Assembly: GCA_963576565.1 (NCBI GenBank)
Contig: OY755047.1
Span: 32,842,851 to 32,906,850 of the forward strand
Length of the DNA stretch: 64,000 nt
Reading direction: 5' to 3'
Source: Aspidapion aeneum
Lineage: Eukaryota > Arthropoda > Insecta > Coleoptera > Brentidae
Shown here: positions 1 through 12,100 of the stretch, one piece after another
Layout: every line of letters starts with the position of its first letter
Position numbering within the stretch: position 1 is the stretch's first letter
The notes under the pieces: generated by a model
Told to the model about the DNA's origin: nothing
Seen by the model: the letters and a program-made list of their open reading frames with translations, nothing else
Database searches by the model: none
Translations under genes and position numbers: made by a program

Positions 1-3000
1 TTTTAGCAGGTTCAATCAATTAATGAAATTTTACATGGACTATCGTTTTCGTTATTTTTGAGTTCTTCTTTTTTGCAAACAAATTCATTTACTGGTATTT
101 CTGTGCATGATTCTTCATAGTATGCTTGTTGTAGTTTTACATTTATTAACTTTTTTAAATAAAGTCACTTTGAACTGACTTGAATGGATATAAGAAAGTA
201 CTTCATTTATCTATAAAAAAAAACAGTGTAAAGTAATAAATTTTTCTCACAGAAAATACATTTTGCAGACAAACAGTAGAACATTTGTTGTTCTTTCACT
301 CTTCTTACAAAGTCAATAATTCTTTATGATGGTCGTATAATTTGACATTTAGTTTAGAAAATGTAAGTGAATTTTCAATATTTTGCAAAATAATTAAATA
401 CTTTTGTAGGAGTCTATAAAGTGAAGCAAAATATCTTTGATAAACAGAGAATTTTCTTTTTAGGCAGAATTTTTAACAATTAAAGCAATCTGATTGATTT
501 TAGAAAATCCACACTGCCAATCACCAATGAACAAAATTTTGAAATGCCAGTTTTGTGAGCGTTCAAAATAATGTCTACTTTTTATAAGGTAACTGTGGAT
601 TGTAAGTTTTTGTTATTTGTTTTGACATTTTTTGTAGTTTTTGGCATTCAAGGAAGGTTTAAGAATGCCTAGTTTTCTTTTAATTTAAAGTAGAACGGGT
701 AAAACCGCGTGTGGTTTCCCATCCTAATTATATCTGTATTTTGTAACTTTGTATTTATTTATTTCAATACTTTATAAGGTATACGTATACGGAAGTATCT
801 TCTATCTATAGATATACATATGCATTTTTATTATTTTGTCGAGTTACGCGAGGAACGTCATCCTGCCTGTAGTAACAATTAACAAAAAATAAATATATTT
901 AAATTTCCTAATACCGAGTTTTACAAAGTTTATAGAATCTATCTACATACATTTCTAAGTTAGGTGTATGTTTTACTAAATAAACTAAAAGGTTGGAAAA
1001 TAGACATTGGGTACTTAATACCCATATCACATCTATGTTGCTGTAAAAGTCCAAACACACTCTGGTTAATGTAAACATTCACCTGTGATGAATCTTAATA
1101 GTAACCCTTAACTCCTGTGAATGTCGACAATAATAATCAATTTAGGACTCTCACGGTGACATCTATTTATCTGGGTGCATGTAGCTGTTAAATCACCAAA
1201 CGGATTTTGACGGAGCTTTTTTCATGCAATGACTAGGAAACATATTGTTTGAATGTTTGTTTGGGTTAACGGTAAAAAGGCTATGTTTCTTGATATAAAT
1301 GAGTGATTTAGTTGTGCGTTGGTCTGCTTTTCCTTAATCGCTGGTTAACTGAAAGAAGATTTTGAAGCTAAATAATATCGTCTTTTAAGGTTCCAAAATT
1401 TACAAACGCAATGTCGTTTTAATCTGGAGTTTTTTTTTTAAATTTGTGTGTGTAAACTGGAATTTGATCAATGCTTTAGTTTCTGAGATGCTTGATGCCA
1501 GCATCTTAGGTGTCAGATCAGATATTGTTAGCGTTTATATCTATAAATAGCAAAACTAAGAAAACAACTAACGTTGCCTTTAGTCCATTGGTCTGCCATT
1601 TTATATAACTCAATATAAACTAAACATACTCATAAGGAAAAAGGTTCATTTTTCATTAAAAAATTCTAATCCGGCCTTTCTTTTACAAAAACTATTCTAC
1701 AACTAGATATAAATTTAATATCTCCTAACAAGAAAAATGCTAAATATCCTTCGGACTTTTTATTATTATTTTTTAAATCCCCTTTATATTTAGATATTTT
1801 TATTAAATTTAAAATATTAAATTAAATTGTGAAGTCTTTATCTCTTTGTACATTCCCATTTTTCTAAAATTTTAATTCAGGCATATTTATTTAATTCATA
1901 CTATTAGTGAATTTATTCTAGCTGGCTGGTAACGTTATGAATTGGGGGAGCAGAAATTTATATTGCATGGAAAAGGAGATAAAAAAACTTACCTAAGCAA
2001 TTTTATTTTAGCATTTTACAAACAAGCAGCTTGGTGTAATTTTTAGTATATTTTTTTATAGATAAAGTCTTTTCGCCATTCTTTGACATGCGCAAAGTGC
2101 TCGGATTAGCACCAGTTTCAGACTAATCATGGCCCTGTAGAGCAACCTTAAAAATCCCACAGAATTTTACACACAGTCTATTAACCTACTAAGTATATGT
2201 CTATTTTTTGCTACATTTTTATTTTGTTCGGTAATGTTTTGCCTTTAGGCACTATTTAATTGGCACCTAATATCAGTCTTGCCTAGCATAGAAAATTCTA
2301 TGTGGTTATTTAAATAAGTAGTTACTTTGTGTCTTTAACTTTTCACTAAAATGCTTGATATCACACATTCCCTTTGCCTCCCACGCAGGATCACTTCGTG
2401 GATTGTTTATAATAAGACAAATAAAGCAAAAAAAAATGCATTTCGTTTTTTACAACCGCACAACCAGTTTTCAGCATCGTATAATTTTTTATTATTTGCA
2501 CCAAAATTTTGGTTCATATTTAGGATTTTTAGGTCCGGTCTATGTGGCCCTAAAGATTTTATTTGTAATCGAAGTTCATATGTCAACGTATTTAAATTTG
2601 CACAGTTAATTATATAATCAACGTTATTTGTTTCCATTTTGAAAACACACAAAAACAAAGACAAACAATGGACACGCGACCGGCAAGGCTTTTAACTACT
2701 GACGCTGACGTACCCCAAATCAAAAACAACTCATACGTCTTCACTAAGGATAGAACCGGCAACACGTAGGAAGGGCAATGAACGGTTTGGCACGATAAAT
2801 ATGGCCGACGTTAACTAAAACAAACATTTCTCCCACCCCCGCACGAGAACAGCCACCCATAAACCGCTGAAAAACGGGTGAAATTGAACCTTGTCCCGCG
2901 CGGTGCAGCCGGCTTGTAATTATTATTTACGATAAAAAAGTTTGCCCAGTTAAGCACAGACTAAAAAAAAGAACTCGACATATCGTAAGGAAAGATTTAA

Positions 3001-3439
3001 CTTTTTTTAAATAAATCAATTAAAAATACTGATTGTTGTCTAGTCTAATTAAACAAGTATGTAATTTTCAGAGGCTAGAACTGGAAAATGATGGATCTGT
3101 TGGAACTATGGTTACTTGTAATAACCAATACATTCAATAAATAAAAACAAGATTAAAAAGAACATTTTAACAGCATAAAAACATTATGCAGTAGAGCCCT
3201 GGCTATTAGAAATAATCAGAAGAAAAGTTTTTAAGAGGCAGTGCCTCGCCAAGTTCGCGCTGCCGTTCCATCTTTTCTTGAAACATTTCAGCCCATATTT
3301 GACCTATCTAAAACTTTACTTCTGAATGAGCTACCAATCTCAAACTTTGCACTGGCGTAGATCTTCATGGGGTTAACAACTTCCATAAGGTAGTAAAGTA
3401 GTAACGAAATTTCAAAAAACATCGAAATTGCCACTCACT
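1..3439. other. AT-rich noncoding DNA, no gene seen
   Basis: Both strands show only short frames with low-complexity composition and no recognisable protein motif. A stretch at about 2665-2930 is richer in G and C than its surroundings and holds a 33-codon ATG frame from 2668, but nothing in it resembles a known family and stops follow soon after. I see no transposon ends, tRNA or convincing exon here. Confidence 0.5.
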
Positions 3440-4185
3440 CATGTATAGATCATCAAAATTACTTCCAGACATGCTACAATGCTGACATTTGGCAGACTGA
3501 TACAAATTATGACCAAACCCCTGGAAAAAAAACCAAAATTCTCATTTACTCCCCTTCCCTATCCATGTAAAGTTCTGTAAAAGTAATATTGCCCACTTCC
3601 AGAAATGCTAGAGATCTAGGGACTATATTAAAACTATAGAAAAAAATTAAAATACCCCAAATTTCTAATTAAAATTCCCTCCCCTAAATGTAAAGTTATG
3701 TAAAAGTAACATTGCTCATTTCCGGACACGCTAAAGAGCTGAGCATTAGAAAGCCTAAACTATGATAAAGCTATAGAAAAAAATTAAAACCCCCTAAAAT
3801 TCTAATTTACTTCCCTCCCCTAAAAATGTAAAATTATGTAAAAGTAACACTGCCCACTTCCAGAAACGCTAGAGAGCTGAGCTTTTTAAGACTGAGAGAC
3901 ACTACGATAAAACTATAGGAAAAAATTTTAAAACACCAACATTTTAACTTACTTCCCTCTCTAGTAAATGTAAATTTATATAAAAGTAACATTGCCCACC
4001 TCCAGAAAGGCTAGAGAGCTGAGCTTTGGAAGGCTGATAGAAACTATGATAAAACCATGGGAAAAAATTCAAAAACACCAACATTTTAATTTACTTTCCT
4101 CCCCTATAAATGTAAAGTTATGTAAAAGTAACATTGTCCACTTTCAGAAACGCTAAAGAGCTGAGCTTTGGAAGGCTGATAGGAA
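3440..4185. repeat. tandem array, ~140-bp unit, about six copies
   Basis: The phrase TAAAAGTAACATTGCCCAC, followed by a CCAGAAACGCTAGAGAGCTGAG-type segment and a GATAAAACTATAGGAAAAAATT-type segment, recurs at about 3578, 3701, 3839, 3981 and 4123, with a more diverged first copy near 3455. Spacing drifts from about 123 to 142 bases. The last unit runs directly into a dispersed repeat at 4184. This is a local satellite-like array with no coding capacity. Later units resemble each other more than the first one does, as expected for expansion from one side. Confidence 0.8.
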
Positions 4186-4268
4186 CTAGTAAGAACCTTT
4201 CATTTTAAAATTTGTATTAAAGAACTTGGCTTTACTTTTATCTCAATTCTTTTTACGGAATGCCATTT
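4184..4268 (+). repeat. dispersed repeat, related to the inverted repeat at 26.6-26.8 kb
   Basis: The segment beginning GAACTAGTAAGAACC is the reverse complement of about 26590-26675 and matches in the same orientation as 26786-26833. The similarity runs from the CTAGTAAGAACC motif to a phrase near 4240-4268 reading TCAATTCTTTTTACGGAATG. No protein is encoded. It is probably one arm of a non-autonomous element whose complete, inverted form sits at 26.6 kb. Confidence 0.65.
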
Positions 4269-4449
4269 TCGCGTACTTGGCTTTTTTTTACACAAAATGT
4301 TTTTGTTATGATCTATTTGTTGAAAATTAAAAGCAACAACTGCAATATTTTATCTTACACTTATCTGACACTCTGATCTTAGCTGTCACAAAAGTAACAA
4401 TATAAATTTATAAAAAATTGGTTTAAGTATTTTTTGATTTTAGATCAGC

Positions 4450-4760
4450 TGCATTTTACATTTGCATTTAAGATTTACGTAAGTAGGTGCCAAGCAAATT
4501 TGCATAGCATTTCTGAACACAGCATATAAGAGCTATTCCAAGATTAATCGAATTAAACGTTCCATTGGTCGTCTATAAGCTAAACTGCAGTAATTTGGCC
4601 TGAAGTCAGTCTAATTAAACTATTATTTGGACTATTACCTTTAGAATAATCAATGCGGCTGGCGACTTTTAATCAATAGGAAACGAATAGCAACGATAGG
4701 GATTATTGCACTGATGCAAATTACGTAATTTGGAACTAATACAAACTATCGCTTTAGATT
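4450..4760. promoter_or_regulatory. candidate regulatory stretch with POU/homeodomain-like sites
   Basis: This interval is outside the repeats and has three octamer-type POU motifs (ATTTGCAT at 4460 and 4498, ATGCAAAT at 4714). It also has several TAAT/ATTA cores, such as GATTAATCGAATTAAAC near 4541-4557, and the palindrome AAATTACGTAATTT at 4718-4731. Clusters of such sites are typical of insect developmental enhancers, but they also occur by chance in AT-rich DNA. No nearby gene is visible. The call is an inference from motif density only. Confidence 0.2.
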
Positions 4761-4924
4761 TTCTTAAAGTATTAAGTTGTTTGAAAACTTTTGCAAACTT
4801 TTATGAATATAAATTTTGTTAAAAACTTTTTATTCTTTTATTTGTTACAATATACTCTGCCAATCTATGGGCACCTAAGCTCACACTAGGTACTATAGTT
4901 ATAGTGTGAGCTAATATAATCAAA

Positions 4925-5262
4925 AACTGAAATATATTTTATTCAACTCCAGACTCAATTACCTTTCGTTTGATACCACACAAGCCATGTTTTGACTTAA
5001 ACTCAAATTTTTTAAATCTACCCCCACCCTTTAAAAAAAAACTAAAATGTATTTTGTTTAACTCCAGACTCAATTACCTTTCGTTTGATATCACACACGC
5101 CATATTTTCACTTAAACTCTAATTTTTAACATCTACCCCCACCTTTTTTTTTAAATAAACTAAAATTAATTTTGTTTAACTCCAGACCTAATTACCTTTC
5201 GTTTGATATCACACACGCCATATTTTCACATAAACTCTAATTTTTGGAATCTACCCCCACCA
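4925..5262 (+). repeat. three tandem ~116-bp subrepeats
   Basis: Three copies of a segment starting near AACTAAAATGTATTTTG and ending in ATCTACCCCCACC begin near 4925, 5040 and 5157. All share CAATTACCTTTCGTTTGAT. They form the 5' part of the surrounding dispersed repeat; the reverse copy at 39.3-39.4 kb carries only one diverged unit. Confidence 0.8.
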
Positions 5263-5388
5263 TTTTATTTGGCTTGCGTGCGGTGGATTTTGTTGATTTT
5301 TAAATGGGACCATCACGGCCCAAGACCCAACTTAGGTACCAAATTTCATTAAAATCGGACAAGCGGTTTTTGAGTTATGCGGGTTGGT

Positions 5389-5452
5389 CGTTACAGACAG
5401 ACATACAGACAGACAGACAGACAGACATACAGACAGACAGACAGACAGACAG
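5389..5452 (+). repeat. (ACAG)n/(ACAT) microsatellite
   Basis: A run of ACAGACAG and ACATACAG units inside the dispersed repeat. Its reverse complement is read as a run of Cys-Leu-Ser-Val codons, which makes a spurious open frame on the minus strand. Similar shorter tracts sit at 5698-5714 and, inverted, at 39175-39210. Confidence 0.9.
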
Positions 5453-5837
5453 CAAAACAAAAAAGTTTCAAAATCATCTGAAACGCAAAGATATATAAAA
5501 ATTTTTGAAATCGGAGCAACTTTTTTTTTCTCGAAAAAATTAGGATCACCATAGCTCACACTACTTATATAGTAATAGTGTGAGCTAATACTTCGCCAAT
5601 TTTGGGCACCAAAGCTCATTCTAGAGCCAAAACTTAACCTAGGTACCAAATTTCATTAAAATCGGGCAAGTAGTTTTTAAGTTGGTTTTTACAACCCGAC
5701 ATACAGACAGACGGCACTACAAAAAAGTTTTAAAATCATCTAAAACGCAAAGATATATAAAACAAAACTTAAAATCGGAGCAACTTTTTTTTTGACACGA
5801 TGACCATAGCTAACACTATTTACTTAGTATACTTGTC

Positions 5838-6249
5838 TGTTGGTGCAAGCAATGAATTTCCTATTTTTCATTTTCTTTTCCTTTTCTGCGCGTTTAAAAT
5901 AATTTAAATTTTCGCGCTCTTAAATATGCATATGGGTTTTCACGGCACCGCACACGTGGGAGGACAAGCAGCGCCGCGATGAGTGCGCAAACAACCACCG
6001 TCACAACAAGACACTAGAAAAATCACGTTCCCAAAAAAGTGAATTTTGAGGTGAAAAACTGGACGTTTAAACGTTGACTGGAGCCGCAAGAGAGTCCGAG
6101 GTAGGTGCCTTTTCATATAAAATTCCATATGTATCGTAACTTTCCATTTACAATCGTCAATACCGACAATTATTTTTAAATGTGCTTGTAAAGCCAAACC
6201 GGCGACCTGTCGAAGGAAATTCCATTATTTTTCACTACTTGCACGCACA
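5838..6249 (+). repeat. 5' LTR of BEL/Pao element
   Basis: This 412-bp segment runs TG...CA and differs from the 3' LTR by about four substitutions and one single-base indel (in the T-rich stretch near 5868-5880, at the GCGCG/GCGCA site, and twice in the last 20 bases). The roughly 1% divergence implies recent insertion. No TATA box or polyadenylation signal could be assigned with confidence. The 85-codon minus-strand frame inside is identical in both LTRs only because the LTRs are. Confidence 0.93.
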
Positions 6250-7001
6250 TTTAATGGTCCTTCTCTCCAAATTAATAGTTTTCCAAACTACCTAGACTCC
6301 TGTGGTTCAGCAATTTCCTACAAAAATTCCAAATTTCTATATATTTTCAAAATTTATTTCCAATTTCAATTATTTCTACAATCAGTAATAAATCAAACAG
6401 ACCATATTGATTTACGCCCGGTTGGTGATATGTTCCTTCAAAGTTGATCGAAGTGTTTATTACCGTTCAAAAATAGCTATATCCAATGCACATATTTCGT
6501 ATAGTTTACTAGTTCATCAAAGTTGATCGCTTTGTTCATTACATTTTCAGTAAAAGTGGCGTCAATACGCCGAAAGTGAAATTTTATGGCGGTTCTTCCA
6601 TCTACATTCCTTTAATTATCGATTTTACAGGTGTCGCGTTAACGCGCAGGTGCAAGTGTCGCCGTCACCAGGGTCATCCCGCGCGTTGTTTCTTCGAATA
6701 CCGACGTTTTTTAGAAACTTTCAGACTGGACCGCTAGTCGTATGCACAGAGTGTGCGATTTGGAATCGAGAGGTGCGGGGTTCAATCCTTGGTGAGACAT
6801 AAAATTTTTTTTAAGGATATGTTCAAATAATAACATACAGACAAACTTACAAACATTTCATTTCAAAATTTTCGAAAAAAGTTAATAAAATTAAAATAAT
6901 AAAATTGTTTAATTTTTGCTAAAATTCGGGTTATATTTTAAGCTATATTTTAAGCATTTTTTTGGGTAATTTTAAAAACAAATTAACTTTCAAAAACAAA
7001 A
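6250..7001 (+). other. BEL/Pao untranslated leader
   Basis: This lies between the 5' LTR and the gag ATG. TGGTCCTTCTCTCC begins 4 bases after the LTR and is the only candidate primer-binding site I can see, but I cannot match it to a tRNA. A diverged direct repeat (CAAAGTTGATCG...TTCATTAC type) occurs at 6438 and 6518. A tRNA-like block occupies 6728-6798. The last 200 bases are very AT-rich, with several T-runs. Confidence 0.6.
6728..6798 (+). other. tRNA-like (Pro-type) sequence in the BEL leader
   Basis: The 71-nt block aligns with the general layout of an insect tRNA-Pro. Seven bases (GGACCGC) precede TAGTC at the A-box position. A loop TTTGGAA would place TGG as the anticodon, followed by CGAGAGGTGCGGGG, a B-box-like GGTTCAATCC and a T-rich run at about 6805-6812 like a Pol III terminator. 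The T-stem (CGGGG/CCTTG) pairs only with wobbles, the T-loop lacks one base, and about four of seven acceptor pairs form. It is therefore a degraded tRNA-derived sequence, not a functional tRNA gene. It could be a captured tRNA or a SINE head. Confidence 0.45.
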
Positions 7002-9086
7002 ATGTCTACGCAGAAACAGAAAAAACTTTGCGACAAAAGACTTTTGAGCTTCAACCAAATGGCGGAAGCTCACGAGGTAGCTTTGAAAGCGAACTCGGAT
7101 ACAGAGTTTCACTTTTTGTTTAAATCCAGATATGAAGACGTCGAAGAATGTCATGCTCAATTCTATAATTTTCATAACCAAATTATTGGCTCTCTCGAAG
7201 AGTTTAAACTTTCATTTGACGAGCAGGATAAAACTAGAAAAGACTTTGACAACCTTTATTATGAATGTAAGGGTATTTCCTACGACCTTTTTAGGGCCAA
7301 CCCTGTCAATTACGTAGGCAACCCTAACCAACAAAATAATGTTCAGAGGTCAAATACAAGATCATTTCCACAACCAAGGTTGCCAATTTTCGATGGTAAT
7401 TATAAAAGCTGGCAACACTGGTTTGACTTATTTAAAGTCATGGTACATCAAAATTCTGATTTAAGTGATATAGAGAAATTTCAACAATTGCGGAGTTCTG
7501 TTCTGAATGAAGCCCTTTCTCTAGTAAAAACCATTCCCCTCGCAGATAGCAATTATCACATTGCGTATGAAACCTTAGTAAAGAGGTATCAAAATAAACG
7601 AATTATTGCTACTACCGCTTTGAATGCTATTAACTTTCTTTCAACTAAATCCAGTTCTGAGAAAGAATTACGTTCCATGTTGGATACATTTTCTGAGAAT
7701 CTAGCCATCTTAAATGAGCTTGGTTTTCCTACAAAAGAATGGGACTTTCTTACTTTTAACATGATGCTCTCAAAACTTGAAGTCAAGATGAGGACTGATT
7801 TCGAACTTTACTATAGTAGAGAGAAAAACAATTCAGAAATTCCGTCCTACACTGATCTTTACACGTTTATAGAAAATCATTGCGTTGCGCTCGAATCTGT
7901 AGTGCAAATGCCCAGTTTTAGTAGGCAAAATTAAACCCCTAGATAACCTCAAACTACGCGTAATTCTCAACAGAACAGTTTTCAGAGAAACAGTTTTAAT
8001 AATTTTAATTCACCTTCTGCTTTCAATACAACTATTTCAAATCAAAGTTCAAATTCAAGAAATCAACAAAATACTTTACAAAATAGCAATCAACGCAGCA
8101 ACCCTCAAATACAAAATAATCAGAACAGAACTTTTAATCCAAAAATAAAATGTTACCTATGTTCTTCGAATCACGCATTATCGAAATGTATCGAATTTCA
8201 AAACAAAAGTCCACAGGAAAGGATGGGTTATGTTCGGCAGGTGAATCTATGTCAAAATTGCTTACATTTTGCTCACCAGACCGTGAATTGCCCCTCCTCC
8301 TACAACTGCATCACGTGTGGAGCCAGACATCATAGTCTTCTCCATGTTCCACAACCAGTAGCGCCCTCTGTGAGTGTTAATTCATATCCTCCAGAGAACG
8401 CTAATATTCCACTTTCCAATTCCAATAGCACCCCTGTGTCAGGAAGCCATTCCACAAACTGTCATGCGACAATGATTTCCAAAAATTCCACTTTTCTACT
8501 TTCTACCGTTGTAGCTGACATGTTAGACTCAAGGGGACATTACCAACCAGTTCGTATCTTACTCGATTCTGCCTCAGAGGCAAACTTTATTTCAGAAAAA
8601 TGTCTAAATCGTTTAGGTCTTTCGAAAAGCTTCTTTTCTACTTCTATTCAAGGCTTAAATCAAATGACATCTTCCAATACCAAAGGTAAGACGAAATGTC
8701 TTATCAAACCTCAAGGTCAAGCGGGACCTACCTTTGATTTTGAGGCTTTAGTACTTCCAAAACTTTGTACAGAGATTCCTTCTTGCGCTGTCGACTCGAG
8801 CAAGTGGAATCACATTCGCAATATCAAACTTCCTGATCAAAACTTCCATATACCAAGTTCCATTGATGTCCTAGTAGGTTGTGAACTTTTCCCGCATCTC
8901 TTACAAGAGGGAGTTATCCACGGAGAGCGTGGACAACCTAGTGCTTTTAATAGCATCTTTGGCTATGTGCTGATTGGTAAAGTTGAAACTTCAAAGCAAC
9001 AAAATCCACAATCACTCATAAGCTGTTACACTTCCATCGAACCATCTCTGGATATCTGCCTAGAGCGCTTCTGGGAGATAGAGTAG
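7002..9086 (+). pseudogene. gag: BEL/Pao Gag-protease region (broken)
   Basis: One frame runs from the ATG at 7002. Residues 1-310 include a DUF1759-type Gag core (motif PRLPIFDGNYKSWQHWF near residues 125-141). TAA stops at 7932 and 7944 interrupt it; the same frame then continues through an Asn/Gln-rich linker into three zinc knuckles at about 8149-8340 (CX2CX3HX4C, CX2CX4HX4C, and CX2C followed by His residues). Next comes a retropepsin-like aspartic protease with LLDSASEANFI, where DSA replaces the usual DSG/DTG. Another stop (TAG) at 9084-9086 ends the open stretch, although family-like sequence continues in frame to about 9145. Gag packages element RNA and the protease cuts the polyprotein. 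This copy cannot make either complete product without readthrough. Confidence 0.88.
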
Positions 9087-9144
9087 GTTCCACATAAGGT
9101 TCAGCACAGTCCTGAGGATATTATGTGCGAAAAATTATTTTCAG

Positions 9145-12100
9145 GTAGGTAGATTCGTCGTTCCATTACCTTTCATAAACTTAGAACCCCAGTTGGGTGA
9201 CACCTATCCAATCGCTTTAAAACGTTTCAAGCTTCAGGAAGCTAGACTTCTCAAAGACTCAGCTAATTATCAAGCTTACAAAGATTTTATGCAAGATTAT
9301 TTAGACACTGGTCACATGATACCTATTCCTACGCCTATATCTAAAGATGTCTTGGATAATTCCTACTTTATCCCTCATCACAGTGTCTGGAACACTGGGA
9401 AGATAAGAGTGGTCTTTGATGGGTCTCAACGTAGTCCCAGAGGTGTCTCACTCAACGAGACGTTGTGCGCAGGTCCTAAACTGCAAAATGATGTCCGTGA
9501 AATTCTACTTAATTTTCGAATTCATGCTGTAGCCTTTGTTACTGACATAGTAAAAATGTTCCGACAGATTTTAATTATTCCTGAGCACACGCGTTATCAA
9601 AATATTCTATGGAGATTTTCTGAGGATGATCCTGTCCAAACCTACTCCTTAAGAACAGTTGTTTATGGACTTAAGTCATCACCTTACTTAGCTATTCGTA
9701 CTATACAAGAACTAGCTAAACTTAAGTCTGAAAGGTATCCTAATGCTTCCAAGGTGCTTCTTAAAGAGATTTACGTCGACGACGTGCTCACTGGGCAGGA
9801 TTCTGTGGCCTCTGCCAAAGAACTTCAGTCGGAGTTAATCTCCCTGTTGCGCCTAGGAGGGTTTGAACTTAAAAAATGGGCGAGAAACAGTCCGGAACTT
9901 CTCTCCTCATTCTCAGAATCAGAAACACAAATGTCCATTCGTTTCGACAAATCCGAACCTAATTTTGTAAAAATATTGGGTCTCCAATGGAATCCTATCT
10001 CAGATTCGTTTACCTACTTGGTCGTACCAGAAGATAAACCATGCACCAAGCGAGGTATTTTATCTCAAATCATGAAAATTTGTGATCCCTTAGGTTTCTG
10101 TTCTCCCGTTTCTTTACTTGCTAAGCATCTCATGCAAGATCTGTGGAAGGAGAAGCTGGAGTGGGATTCTCAGCCTCCTCCGCATATCGTAAATGTTTGG
10201 AATCAATTTCGAACCGAACTTCCAAATCTTTCAAATATTCATTTACCTAGACGCCTTTCCATTGATCAACCACGTAGCATTGAACTTCACGGCTTTTCAG
10301 ACGCCTCTATGATAGGTTACGCGGCTACGGTCTATTTCAGAATGGAGTCAGTTTCCGGAGAAATCCATACCTTTCTTGTAATGGCCAAATCTAAGGTCGC
10401 ACCAGTGAAAACAGTCAGTCTTCCGCGACTGGAGCTTCTTGGTGCCACTTTACTTTGCGACCTAATTTCCTTTATTCAAAACACTTATTCAGATATTCTT
10501 AACTTCAACCAAATCTGTGCATGGTGTGATTCCCAAGTGGTTCTATGCTGGTTGGCGGCTTCACCTCACAGGTTTAAAACGTTTGTGGCAAACCGTATCT
10601 GTCACATTCAAGAAACCATTTCTACTACGGCCTGGAAATATATTCCATCAGCGCTGTGCTTCGCGCGGTCTTATGCCTAATCAACTTGTCAAACATGACT
10701 TGTATTGGGAAGGTCCTTGTTTTCTTAGGCTACCAAAAGAGAGCTGGCCTGATGATTTTCGCTGTCCAGACCCTCCGGAAAGCGAGGTTATTCTGGAAGA
10801 ACGAAAATCAGTATTTCAAACATGCACAGTTGAACCACACATGCTTGATACTTTTCTTTCTCGTTACTCTTCCCTAGAGAAAATTCAACGCATAATTTTC
10901 TATATTTTTCGCCTTACCGAAAAGAAATCTAAATATCCTAACGAAAATATTACCGAAGTAGAACTTCAACATTCTCTTATTGTTCTCGTTCGGCATGTTC
11001 AACGTTCCATCTTTGCTGATCTCATTTCACGTTTGAATGACGCAAAGCTACTTCCTAAACAATTTCGTAAACTTTCACTTTTTCTAGATACACAAGGCTG
11101 CTTAAGAGTGGGGGGTCGATTACCACATTCTTCCGAACTCTCTTATTCAGCAAAACACCCTTTACTTTTACCACGTTCTCACCGTCTTACTCATCTTGTC
11201 ATTGAGTACACTCACAAGAGGTACTGTCATCCCGGTCAAAAAACGTTGCATTACCTCTTGAGACAACAATTTTGGATCCTTTCCCCTCGCTATGCAATCG
11301 AGAGTATAACTTCTCATTGCATTTTATGCTATCGATTAAATCCTAAACCTTCCGTACAAATCATGGGCAACTTGCCTGCTCAACGCATCTCTCAAGTAAC
11401 GGCATTTTCACATGTTGCCATAGATTATTGTGGTCCCTTTCCAATTACAATGGGAAAGTACCGAGGTGCAAAGGTATCCAAAGGTTATATTCTTGTCTTA
11501 GTCTGCTCCGCAACAAAGGCAGTTCACCTAGAACTTACCTCCGATATTTCCACCCCTACCTTTCTTGCGGCTTTTAAGAGATTTGTGGCAAGAAGAGGAA
11601 GAATTTCTGACATTTACTCAGATTGTGGTAGCGCGTTCTTGGGAGCTGATCGTTTACTCAAACAGTACTCCCAGGAAGCATGTCACAGTCTAAAAATTAC
11701 CTGGCATTTTTCAAGTCCTGGTAGTCCGCACCTAAACGGACTAGCCGAGGCAGGAGTTAAATCCACCAAGGCAAATTTAAAACGTGTAATAGGTGAGCAA
11801 CGGTTAACCTATGAAGAGTTTTTTACTTTTTTGTGTCAGGTCGAATCCATACTAAACAGCCGGCCTCTGTATGCCCAAAGTATGGATCCGAATGACTTTC
11901 TTCCACTGACCCCTGGTCATTTTCTTACCCTGGAACCGTTGAATTCCGTACCAGAACCCGATTTTTCTGATTCCAAGTTGAACACCCTGTCCCGCTGGCA
12001 GCTGGTGCAAAGGCTCCAGTCCGATTTTTGGAAACGCTGGAACTTGGAGTACCTAAACACCTTGCAACAGCGTTCTAAATAGACAGAGGCTTCTAACAAT

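Larger units (their letters stand above)
4850..5837 (+). repeat. dispersed satellite-like repeat with (ACAG)n tract, interrupted by the BEL element
   Basis: The core reads ACCAAATTTCATTAAAATCG, then a GTTTTTGAGTTATGCG-type phrase, then an ACAGACAG tract, then AACGCAAAGATATATAAA, and ends at CCATAGCTCACACTA. One unit spans about 4870-5570; a shorter second unit follows at 5580-5825. Unit junctions are palindromic: AGCTCACACTA faces TAGTGTGAGCT at 4880-4915 and again at 5553-5587. The continuation lies after the BEL 3' LTR at 12893-12960, where GGTGTGAGCTAATATA reappears. A further copy in reverse orientation is at 39050-39410. No protein is encoded. Confidence 0.75.

Noticed and set aside
5332..5649. 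105-codon minus-strand frame rich in Cys-Leu-Ser-Val
   Set aside because: It is a translation of the ACAG microsatellite and its flanks.
5940..6197. 85-codon minus-strand frame, repeated identically at 12583-12840
   Set aside because: It lies within the LTRs and is identical only because the LTRs are. No protein motif.
6728..6798. functional tRNA-Pro gene
   Set aside because: The acceptor stem pairs poorly and the T-loop lacks a base, so only tRNA-like origin is claimed.
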